From: Corynebacterium halotolerans YIM 70093 = DSM 44683
Lineage (GTDB): Bacteria > Actinomycetota > Actinomycetes > Mycobacteriales > Mycobacteriaceae
DNA: 64,000 nt
Direction of reading: 5' to 3'
NCBI RefSeq assembly: GCF_000341345.1
Contig: NC_020302.1
Span: forward strand, 1,964,075 to 2,028,074
A program made the position numbers and the translations under genes. Below, piece after piece: positions 57,463 to 64,000 of the stretch. The notes beneath the pieces were generated by a model. The model was not told the origin of the DNA. It did not search any database and saw only the letters and a list, made by a program, of their open reading frames with translations. Numbering within the stretch: position 1 is the first letter of the stretch; every line of letters begins with the position of its first letter.

Positions 57463-58092
57463 TCAGGGCTCCACCCACGCCTGGCCGGCCTCGCGCGGGG
57501 CGACCTCCCCGGCGGTCAGGGCCGCGAGCGTCGACTCCAGTTCGCCGAACTCACCGGGGTCGACGCCCAGGGTGTAGGTCACGGCCGCGCCGTACTCGAC
57601 GTCCGTGACCTCGACGCCACGGGCGCGCAGTTCGGACTCCAACCGGCCGGCCTCGGCGTGCGGGAACTCCACCGTGTACAGCTCCCGGATGGCGCGGGTG
57701 ACCTGGCTGACCTGGGGCAGGGCGTCGCCGACGGAGTTGGAGTAGGCGTGGACCAGTCCCCCGGCGCCGAGCTTGATGCCCCCGAAGTAGCGCACCACCA
57801 CCGCCGCGACGTCGAGCATCCCGGAACCCTTGAGCTGCTCGAGCATCGGCCTGCCGGCCGTGCCGGAGGGCTCGCCGTCGTCGGAGGAACGCTCGACGGG
57901 GTTCGCGCCGTCGACGTGGAGGATGAAGGCGCTGCAGTGGTGGCGGGCGTCCGGGTACTGCGCGCGGGCCTCGTGGATGAAGTCGCGGGCCTGTTCCTCC
58001 GTCCGCACGCGCCGGATGAGCGTGATGAATCGTGACCGCTTGATCTCCCACTCATGGGTCCAGGTGACATCGGGGGCGGGAAGGCGGTACAT
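57463..58092 (-). CDS. yigZ: YigZ/IMPACT family protein
   Basis: 209 residues. An N-terminal UPF0029 (IMPACT) domain with SDDGEPSGTAGRPMLEQL and RYFGGIKLGAGGLVHAYS is followed by a DUF1949-like C-terminal domain. The family is linked to translation or ribosome stress but the role is not fixed. ATG 58092 is favoured by TAAGAT ending eight bases upstream (leaderless); longer readings would cross the treZ promoter. Divergent from treZ with 52 bp between starts. Confidence 0.9.
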   Translation of the reverse strand: MYRLPAPDVTWTHEWEIKRSRFITLIRRVRTEEQARDFIHEARAQYPDARHHCSAFILHVDGANPVERSSDDGEPSGTAGRPMLEQLKGSGMLDVAAVVVRYFGGIKLGAGGLVHAYSNSVGDALPQVSQVTRAIRELYTVEFPHAEAGRLESELRARGVEVTDVEYGAAVTYTLGVDPGEFGELESTLAALTAGEVAPREAGQAWVEP

Positions 58093-58100
58093 GGGCTCGC

Positions 58101-58106
58101 ATCTTA
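58101..58106 (-). promoter_or_regulatory. -10 hexamer TAAGAT, probably leaderless yigZ
   Basis: TAAGAT on the minus strand ends eight bases before the yigZ ATG. Confidence 0.45.
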
Positions 58107-58131
58107 CCTGGCAGCCCGGCGGCGGATTCCC

Positions 58132-58137
58132 TAGCCT
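58132..58137 (+). promoter_or_regulatory. -10 hexamer TAGCCT, probably leaderless treZ
   Basis: TAGCCT ends seven bases before the treZ ATG at 58145. Confidence 0.5.
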
Positions 58138-58144
58138 GGTGGCC

Positions 58145-59875
58145 ATGACCGCCGACAAGCCCTTCACCGTGTGGGCCCCGCACGCCCAGGACGTCCGACT
58201 CCACCTCGATGGTGAGACCCACCCCATGAGCCGCGGCGACGGCGGCTGGTGGGTCTCCGACCAGCTCCGCAGCCCCGGCCAGCGCTACGGCTACGAACTC
58301 TTCGACGGCGAGGAGTGGTCGAAGACGCTGCCCGACCCACGCACCACCCACCAACCCGACGGCCCGCACGGGTTGTCCGAGGTCACGGACCCGCGCTTCG
58401 ACTGGTCCGATGACGCCTGGACCGGCCGCGCCCTGCCCGGCCAGGTGCTCTACGAGCTGCACATCGGCACCTTCACCCCCGCCGGCACTTTCACCGACGC
58501 GATCGAAAAACTCAGTTACCTGCGCGATCTGGGTGTCACCGCCATCGAGATCATGCCCGTCCAGCCCTTCGGCGGCGAGCGCAACTGGGGCTACGACGGC
58601 GTCGAGTGGCACGCCGTCCAGCACTCCTACGGCGGCCCCGAGGGTCTGAAGCAGCTTGTCGACGCCGCGCACAACGCCGGCCTGGCCGTCATCCTCGACG
58701 TGGTCTACAACCACTTCGGGCCCGACGGCAACTACAACGGCCAGTTCGGCCCCTACACCGTCCCGGGCAACACCGGCTGGGGCGACGCCGTCAACATCTC
58801 CGGGGAGAACTCCGATGAGGTGCGTGCCTACATCCTCGACTCCGTGCGCCTGTGGTTCGAGCAGTTCCACATCGACGGGCTGCGTCTCGACGCCGTGCAC
58901 GCCTACGACGACCGCGGCGCGTACTCGATCATGGAGCAGATGCAGGCCATCGCCGACGAGGTCACCGCCCGCACCGGGGTGCCCCGCAGCCTCATCGCCG
59001 AGTCCGACATGAACGATCCGCGTCTGATCACCGGGCCGGAGGCCGGCGGCTACGGGCTGGCCGGCCAGTGGGTCGACGACATCCACCACGCCCTGCACAC
59101 GCTGGTCTCGGGTGAGAACCACGCCTACTACGAGGACTTCGGGTCCATGGCCGCGCTGGAGAAGACGCTGCGGGAGGCCTACTACTTCACCGGCGGCTAC
59201 TCCAGCTACCGTGGCCGCAACCACGGCCGCCCGCTGAACACCCGGGAGATTCCCGCCCACCGACTGGTCACCTACACCACCACTCACGACCAGGTGGGCA
59301 ACCGGGCCGGCGGCGACCGGCCGTCGATGAACCTCACACCGGCCCAGCAGGTACTCAAGGCGGCGGTGATCTACTCCTCCCCCTACACCCCGATGATGTT
59401 CATGGGCGAGGAGTTCGGCGCGAAGACCCCCTTCGCGTTCTTCGTCTCCCACACCGACGAAGAACTCAACCGCCTGACCTCCGAGGGTCGCGCGCGCGAG
59501 TTCTCCCGGGCCGGTTGGAACCACGCCGAGGTCCCCGACCCCGCGGATCCGGCCACCTTCGAGGCCTCGAAGCTGGACTGGGACCTCGACGACGGACAGC
59601 AGGAGATCCTCGAGGCCTACCGCACGCTCCTGCGCCTGCGCCGCGAGCTCGGTCTGGCGCGTCCGGACCTGTCGCAGCTGATCGTGGAGACCGGCGGCGA
59701 GGACGACCGCTGGCTGGCCATGGGGCACGAGGACGTCATGCTGCTGGCGAACCTCTCGGGCCGGGCGGTGACCGCGCCCTACGGGGGGGAGCTGATCTAC
59801 AGCTTCACGTCCCCGGAGGTCGGTGCGGAGGAGACTGCGCTGGGGCCGTGGGAGTTCGCCCTGATCAGACGCTGA
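58145..59875 (+). CDS. treZ: malto-oligosyltrehalose trehalohydrolase
   Basis: GH13 enzyme that releases trehalose from the TreY product. 576 residues. N-terminal CBM48-like domain (FTVWAPHAQDVRLHLDG); catalytic motifs VVYNHFGPDGN, DGLRLDAVHAY, LIAESDMND and TTHDQVGNRA. The leaderless promoter decides ATG 58145. With treY and glgX it makes the TreYZ route; trehalose is needed as osmolyte and for trehalose mycolates. Downstream there is a palindrome and a different, less GC-rich gene pair. Confidence 0.96.
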   Translation: MTADKPFTVWAPHAQDVRLHLDGETHPMSRGDGGWWVSDQLRSPGQRYGYELFDGEEWSKTLPDPRTTHQPDGPHGLSEVTDPRFDWSDDAWTGRALPGQVLYELHIGTFTPAGTFTDAIEKLSYLRDLGVTAIEIMPVQPFGGERNWGYDGVEWHAVQHSYGGPEGLKQLVDAAHNAGLAVILDVVYNHFGPDGNYNGQFGPYTVPGNTGWGDAVNISGENSDEVRAYILDSVRLWFEQFHIDGLRLDAVHAYDDRGAYSIMEQMQAIADEVTARTGVPRSLIAESDMNDPRLITGPEAGGYGLAGQWVDDIHHALHTLVSGENHAYYEDFGSMAALEKTLREAYYFTGGYSSYRGRNHGRPLNTREIPAHRLVTYTTTHDQVGNRAGGDRPSMNLTPAQQVLKAAVIYSSPYTPMMFMGEEFGAKTPFAFFVSHTDEELNRLTSEGRAREFSRAGWNHAEVPDPADPATFEASKLDWDLDDGQQEILEAYRTLLRLRRELGLARPDLSQLIVETGGEDDRWLAMGHEDVMLLANLSGRAVTAPYGGELIYSFTSPEVGAEETALGPWEFALIRR

Positions 59876-59891
59876 TGTGATGGCTCTGTCG

Positions 59892-59909
59892 AGTGCGCAG
59901 CTGCGCACT
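59892..59909. promoter_or_regulatory. 18-bp perfect palindrome AGTGCGCAGCTGCGCACT
   Basis: Perfect palindrome lying where the -35 of the TAGCGT promoter would be (17 bp upstream of it is 59894-59899). Well placed for a repressor operator. It could also act as a short hairpin at the end of treZ, although no T-run follows. Confidence 0.5.
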
Positions 59910-59916
59910 GATCACG

Positions 59917-59922
59917 TAGCGT
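59917..59922 (+). promoter_or_regulatory. -10 hexamer TAGCGT, probably leaderless gene at 59930
   Basis: TAGCGT ends seven bases before the ATG at 59930. Confidence 0.45.
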
Positions 59923-59929
59923 GAACAGC

Positions 59930-60708
59930 ATGACGGACGCTCTTCCCGGCGCCGACGACTATTGGAGCCAGTTGATCACGGACCGTGGCGTCGGCCGAGG
60001 CGGCTACAGCATCTTCGGCGACATCCTGGGGCGACCGATCGTCCGTCGGTTTGAGACAATCCACTCGACCGGGGACTCGAATCCCTGATCGGCGCCTCCC
60101 AGATCATCGATCTGACTGTCCTCGGGCGTACTCTGCTCAACGGCCTCGATGGGGTGAAGACCCGGTGGTTCCTCATGGAGGTCTCCCCCATCTACAACAC
60201 TTGGAACGTCGAGTACGAAGGTGGATCTTCCGATACCAACCCCGGCCGGGCCGGCATCATGAGAGGCTCAGAACGCTTAGCCGGACCGATACCACGGGGG
60301 CACCTGCGTCTCTACTACGATCAGCTGCCCACCTGGGGAGGGATACGGCACGGTCCCGAGGATCTCATCCCTGGACCAGTGGACGTTCTATGGCAGGAGA
60401 CCACGCCGGTCACGCATGTCGAGCTGCAGTGGCGTCAGTCAGAAGCACCCGGAGACCTTGCCCGTATCGAACTGGCCTGCCCGACTGACCTGGACTTCGA
60501 AGGCACCGCGATCTTCGACCTGCGTCGCCGGATGTGTCTGTTCCATGAGCTTCACCACCGAGGTGAAATTGACTTCCGGATACTCGTCGACGCGGTCCGC
60601 CAGGATCAGCAAGCCGCCTGGGTGCCGTTGACTGAAGTGGGCACGATCGGGATGGAAGCGCTGGCTCTCGAGTATCCTTATGGCGAATTCAGTTTCAACG
60701 GTCAGTAA
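59930..60708 (+). pseudogene. frameshifted hypothetical gene
   Basis: An ORF from ATG 59930 (MTDALPGADDYWSQLITDRG...) runs 52 codons and stops at TGA 60086. The neighbouring frame is open from the TGA at about 60052 to 60708 and encodes LESLIGASQIIDLTVLGRTLL... to ...YPYGEFSFNGQ. Joining the two frames near the GGGG run at 60071-60074 gives one protein of about 258 residues; one missing base there would explain the break. The protein is soluble and acidic, with no family I can name. The promoter and start look intact, so the damage may be recent, or it may be a homopolymer sequencing error. Confidence 0.6.
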
Positions 60709-60725
60709 CGAAGAGGGACACAGCG

Positions 60726-61532
60726 ATGCTGACGAAAGTACCGGTCGACGGAGGCCATCTCGACGTCCATTCGACAGGGTCCGGCCCTGGGCTGGTCCTG
60801 GTCCATGGTTCCGCCGTCCGGGCCTCCGACTACGCTCGGCTGGTCCAGAACCTGTCCACACACTTCACCGTGCACACCTATGACCGGCGCGGGAGGGGCA
60901 CCGCGCTTCCCGCCGCTGACCCGTACTCGGTCACCGGTGAGGTCGACGATCTGGCGGCCGTCCTGAGCGCCTGCTCCGCACCGCATGTCTTCGGCCACAG
61001 CTACGGCGGCTATGTTGCACTCCGTGCCGCCCTGACCGTCCCCGTCGCCAGACTGGCGGTGTACGACCCCGCCGTCTCCGTCAATGGCGGGTTCCCCACC
61101 ACCTTCATCGAGCCGTTCGCCACCGCTGTGGCGGGCGGAGACAATGCCCGCGCATTCGCCCTCCTTGGCTCGGGGCTCGGCACCGCCGGAGTTCTGGCGA
61201 ACCTCCCCGAGAACCTGCAGACCCGTCTCGGTGCGGCCTTTCTCCGGACACCGATCGGCCGGGAATGGCTCAAGGTCCTCCCCACCGTCGTGTCCGAAAC
61301 CCGCGCCGTGCGCGACGGTGACTGTCCGGCAGCCGACTACTCGGGGATTGACGCCACCGTGCTGTTGTTGGCGGGCAGCCGCAGCCCGGCGTATTTCTCC
61401 CGGACGTGTGAGGAGCTCGTCGACGTCATCCCCGACGCCCGTCGGGTGGCGGTGCCCCGTTCCGGGCACGATGCCCCGAACCGGGGAAGCCGGCGCCTGG
61501 TCAAGGAGCTGGAGAGGTTCTTTCTCATGTAG
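60726..61532 (+). CDS. alpha/beta hydrolase
   Basis: 268 residues, MenH/esterase-like fold. The nucleophile is Ser92 in GHSYGG; the oxyanion HGSA is at 28-31, and the catalytic His is probably in SGHDAPN near the C-terminus. The usual acidic residue after strand 7 is not obvious (GSRSPAYF). Substrate unknown. It starts 17 bp after the frameshifted gene with GAGGGA upstream, likely in one operon with it, and shares that gene's lower GC. Confidence 0.82.
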   Translation: MLTKVPVDGGHLDVHSTGSGPGLVLVHGSAVRASDYARLVQNLSTHFTVHTYDRRGRGTALPAADPYSVTGEVDDLAAVLSACSAPHVFGHSYGGYVALRAALTVPVARLAVYDPAVSVNGGFPTTFIEPFATAVAGGDNARAFALLGSGLGTAGVLANLPENLQTRLGAAFLRTPIGREWLKVLPTVVSETRAVRDGDCPAADYSGIDATVLLLAGSRSPAYFSRTCEELVDVIPDARRVAVPRSGHDAPNRGSRRLVKELERFFLM

Positions 61533-61594
61533 GTGCCCCAGGCTCCCGCCGGGCCGCTTCACGGCGCTGTACGACGCGAGCCACGGGAACGGAG

Positions 61595-62929
61595 CTAGAT
61601 GCTGGCGGAGACCAGATAGTCGTACTCCGGCGTGCCCGGCTTGAGGTGCCGGCAGTCGATCTTGGAGTCCTCCATCCGGTCCAGCAGCGGGTCGAGGTCG
61701 CTGGCCCGGCCGAGCTCGAGTCCGACCATGGCGGTGCCGGTCTCCCGGTTGTTGCGCTTGAGGTACTCGAAGTAGGTGATGTCGTCGTCGGGGCCGAGGA
61801 TGTCGTTGAGGAAGTGGCGCAGCTGGCCCGGTTCCTGTGGGAAGTTGACCAGGAAGTAGTGCTTCAGGCCGCGATGGACCAGGGAGCGCTCCATGATCTC
61901 CGCGTAGCGCAGGACGTCGTTGTTGCCGCCGGAGACGATGCACACGACGACCGAGCCGGGTGTCAGGTTCATCTCCTGCAGGGCGGTGACCGACAGTGCG
62001 CCGGCGGGTTCGGCGATGATGCCCTCGTTCTGGTAGAGCTCGAGCATCTCGGTACACACGGCGCCCTCGGAGACGTCCATGATGTGCAGGCGCCCGAGGT
62101 TGTGCTCGACGATCTGGAAGTTGAGCTCGCCGGTGCGCTTGACCGACGCCCCGTCAACGAACGGATCGACGGATTCGAGGGTGACGGGGCCGTCGTTGAC
62201 GATGGCGGCCTGCAGGGAGGCCGCGCCGCGCGGCTCGACGCCGACGATCGCGGTGCGCGGCGCCATGTCCGCGAGGTAGCTGGTCACGCCGGAGAGCAGG
62301 CCAGCGCCGCCGACGGGCACGAGGACGGTGTCCAGCGCCTTGCCCAGGGCGGTGAGCTGGGAGAGGATCTCCGCGGCGACGGTGCCCTGGCCGATGACGG
62401 TGTTGCGGGCGTCGAAGGGTTCGACGACCGTGGCGCCCCGCTCGGCGGCGTCGGCCCGTGCGGCGGCGGCCGCCTCGTCGAAGTTGCTGCCGGTGACCAC
62501 GAGCTCGACCATATCGCCGCCGTGGACCATGATACGGTCGCGCTTCTGCTTCGGGGTCTGGCTGGGCACGAAGATCTTGCCCTTGATGCCCATCGTGCGG
62601 CAGGCGTAGGCCACCCCCTGTGCATGATTGCCCGCCGAGGCGGCGACGATGCCGGCGGCGCGCTCCTCCGCGGAGAGCTGGGAGACGGAGTAATAGGCGC
62701 CGCGGATCTTGTAGGAGCGCACGTCCTGCAGATCCTCGCGCTTGAGGTAGACCTCGGTGCCGGTCTGCTGGGACAGTCGCGGGCAGTACTGCAGCGGGGT
62801 GGGTGCGATCACGGCGGAAATGTGTGCCTGCGCCAGCTGAATGTCCGAGGCACGGATCGGCTCGAAGGCGGGGCGGGCAGGGTTGTCTGGGGCGACGTCG
62901 ACAGCGCCACCGGCTCGTGTCTCACTCAT
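61595..62929 (-). CDS. ilvA: threonine ammonia-lyase (biosynthetic)
   Basis: PLP enzyme making 2-oxobutanoate for isoleucine. 444 residues. PLP lysine in SYKIRGAYY, SAGNHAQGVA, VPVGGAGLLSG; C-terminal ACT-like regulatory region (FPQEPGQLRHFLNDI), shorter than the two-ACT enterobacterial form. ATG 62929 is set by TAGACT ending eight bases upstream (leaderless). Convergent with the alpha/beta hydrolase. Confidence 0.96.
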   Translation of the reverse strand: MSETRAGGAVDVAPDNPARPAFEPIRASDIQLAQAHISAVIAPTPLQYCPRLSQQTGTEVYLKREDLQDVRSYKIRGAYYSVSQLSAEERAAGIVAASAGNHAQGVAYACRTMGIKGKIFVPSQTPKQKRDRIMVHGGDMVELVVTGSNFDEAAAAARADAAERGATVVEPFDARNTVIGQGTVAAEILSQLTALGKALDTVLVPVGGAGLLSGVTSYLADMAPRTAIVGVEPRGAASLQAAIVNDGPVTLESVDPFVDGASVKRTGELNFQIVEHNLGRLHIMDVSEGAVCTEMLELYQNEGIIAEPAGALSVTALQEMNLTPGSVVVCIVSGGNNDVLRYAEIMERSLVHRGLKHYFLVNFPQEPGQLRHFLNDILGPDDDITYFEYLKRNNRETGTAMVGLELGRASDLDPLLDRMEDSKIDCRHLKPGTPEYDYLVSASI

Positions 62930-62937
62930 GTCGCACA

Positions 62938-62943
62938 AGTCTA
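62938..62943 (-). promoter_or_regulatory. -10 hexamer TAGACT, probably leaderless ilvA
   Basis: TAGACT on the minus strand ends eight bases before ATG 62929. Confidence 0.5.
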
Positions 62944-62978
62944 GTCCTGTGCCCGCCGCCTCCCTGCGACGTGGGCGA

Positions 62979-62996
62979 GTTCACACAGTATTCACC
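62979..62996. promoter_or_regulatory. PHO-box-like direct repeat
   Basis: GTTCAC (62979) and ATTCACC (62990) are exactly 11 bp apart; on the other strand this reads GGTGAA-5-TGTGAA. The spacing and half-site match the corynebacterial/streptomycete response-regulator (PhoR/PhoP) boxes. It lies ~115 bp upstream of the secreted gene. Confidence 0.4.
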
Positions 62997-63105
62997 GGTC
63001 GGACACGCGACAGTGGCGCAGAAGTCCCGTTCCCCTCACCTACCTGAGCGACTCTGTCAGACGGCCTCCAATCTGTTCACACATCTTTTTCAGGAGAACT
63101 TCATC

Positions 63106-64000
63106 GTGTCTGCCCGCCGTAGCGCCCGTTACGCCACCGCCCTCTGCGCGGCCGTCGCCACCAGCCTGACGCTGGCCGCCCCGGCCCACGCCATCGTCGT
63201 CGACGAGCCGGTCGTCGACGCCGCCCCCGGCGCCGCCATCTCCCTGACCCCGATCGGCTCGCACGACACCGGCCGGTTCGACGAATCCGCGGCCGAGATC
63301 GTGGCCCACCACCCCGGGACCCAGCAGCTGCTGGTGGTCAACGCGCTCTCGGGCAATATCGACCTGCTCGACATCTCCGACCCGGCGAACCCGGTTCCGG
63401 CGGGCGTCATCGAGTCCGGTGAGGGCAACAGCATCAACTCCGTTGCCGTGCGCCCGGACGGACTGGCCGTGGCCAACGTCGAGCCGGCGGACAAGACCGC
63501 CGAGGGATCCATGCTCTTCTTCGACGCCGGCACCGGCGAGGAGCTCGGCCGTGTCATGCTCGGCGGCGCGCTGCCGGACATGGTCGGCATCAGCGCCGAC
63601 GGCCGCTTCGCCTTCTCCGCCAACGAGGGTGAGCCGGCCGAGGACTACACCTACGACCCGGAGGGTTCGGTCTCCGTGGTCACCCTGCCCGCACCCGGCA
63701 CGGTCGAGGCCCCCACCCAGGCAGATGTCCGCGTGGCCGACTTCCGGGCCTGGAACGCCGCCGGCCCGAACACCCTGCCCGGGGACGTGCGCATCTTCGG
63801 TCAGGTCGGCGACTCCACCACTATCGCCCAGAACCTGGAGCCGGAGTACATCACCGAGGCCGACGGCAAGGCGTACGTCACCCTGCAGGAGAACAACGCC
63901 GTCGCCGTGATCGACCTGGCCGCCGCCGAGGTCGAGGACATCTGGCCGATCGGCTTCGTCGACCATCGGGATGTCCCGCTGGACGCCTCCGACCGGGACG
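63106..64000 (+). CDS. secreted choice-of-anchor I family protein (partial)
   Basis: The first 298 codons; the gene runs off the right edge. GTG 63106 has AGGAG nine bases upstream. Sec signal peptide (RRSARYATALCAAVATSLTLAAPAHA) with cleavage after Ala29. The mature part has the beta-propeller segments typical of the choice-of-anchor I domain: NEGEPAEDYTYDPEGSVSVV and LEPEYITEADGKAYVTLQENNAVAVIDL. Such proteins are often linked to surface phosphatases or 5'-nucleotidases; the C-terminus, where an anchor or enzyme domain would be, is not visible. Confidence 0.82.
   Translation, partial: MSARRSARYATALCAAVATSLTLAAPAHAIVVDEPVVDAAPGAAISLTPIGSHDTGRFDESAAEIVAHHPGTQQLLVVNALSGNIDLLDISDPANPVPAGVIESGEGNSINSVAVRPDGLAVANVEPADKTAEGSMLFFDAGTGEELGRVMLGGALPDMVGISADGRFAFSANEGEPAEDYTYDPEGSVSVVTLPAPGTVEAPTQADVRVADFRAWNAAGPNTLPGDVRIFGQVGDSTTIAQNLEPEYITEADGKAYVTLQENNAVAVIDLAAAEVEDIWPIGFVDHRDVPLDASDRD

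Noticed and set aside
60052..60090. Programmed -1 frameshift as an alternative to a pseudogene
   Set aside because: The codons at the GGGG run do not form a slippery heptamer that keeps cognate pairing after slipping, and no clear stimulatory stem was seen.
59930..61532. A genomic island or prophage remnant after treZ
   Set aside because: Only two genes differ in composition; no integrase, tRNA, attachment repeat or transposase is visible.

Overview
The window is a piece of a high-GC actinobacterial chromosome and almost certainly comes from a Corynebacterium. Three things point there. The gene orders acyP-smc-(giant unknown)-ftsY, hisDCB-(small membrane protein)-MFS, hisHA-impA-hisFI, glgX...treY-relS...treZ-ilvA and pyk-lgt match my memory of Corynebacterium chromosomes. 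The sepIVA-yceD-rnc-mutM block is typical of Mycobacteriales. Many genes look leaderless: a TAnnnT -10 hexamer ends 6-8 bases before the start codon. No rRNA, tRNA, CRISPR array, prophage or complete insertion sequence was seen. Nearly all of the window is core chromosome.

Layout. 1-4 kb (minus): start of an Mrp Na+/H+ antiporter operon (mrpA with fused B domain, mrpC, mrpD cut by the edge) behind a long structured leader. 4.3-19.2 kb (minus): ftsY, a 1229-residue unknown protein, smc, an intergenic region with two identical 59-bp palindromic repeats, acyP, a small membrane protein, an AGCS symporter, then mutM, rnc, yceD and a SepIVA-like coiled-coil protein. 19.4-30.6 kb: gdhA, glycerate kinase, two unknowns with 29 bp between divergent starts, an M20 amidohydrolase, glgP, pyk, lgt. 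30.6-40.9 kb (minus): trpC, a Trp-associated membrane protein and two histidine blocks, with a small membrane protein and an MFS transporter inside the second. 41.1-45.7 kb: a tandem YbjN protein, nadC, a membrane protein, a lipoprotein and a TetR regulator. 45.7-59.9 kb: glgX, an HxlR/oxidoreductase pair, a DnaQ-BRCT exonuclease, treY, a small alarmone synthetase, a 42-residue small ORF, an LLM flavoprotein, an S4 protein, yigZ and treZ. 59.9-61.5 kb: a less GC-rich pair made of a frameshifted unknown gene and an alpha/beta hydrolase. 61.6-64 kb: ilvA and the start of a secreted choice-of-anchor I protein.

How it works together. GlgP, GlgX, TreY and TreZ form a glycogen/maltodextrin-to-trehalose network; trehalose is both an osmolyte and the carrier of mycolic acids. 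A (p)ppGpp synthetase follows treY by 15 bp. The histidine genes supply all steps except HisG, HisE and a dedicated HisN. smc/ftsY and sepIVA/rnc/mutM cover chromosome organisation, protein targeting, septation and RNA/DNA maintenance.

Best candidates for something undescribed: the 59-bp palindromic direct repeats upstream of smc; a 42-codon ORF with its own ribosome site, promoter-like hexamer and strong terminator between relS and the LLM gene; a five-fold repeat tail on GlgX; the palindrome-controlled but frameshifted gene at 59.9 kb; the giant unknown between smc and ftsY; and the long leader of the Mrp operon. None shows the hallmarks of a defence or mobile system, and I do not claim one.
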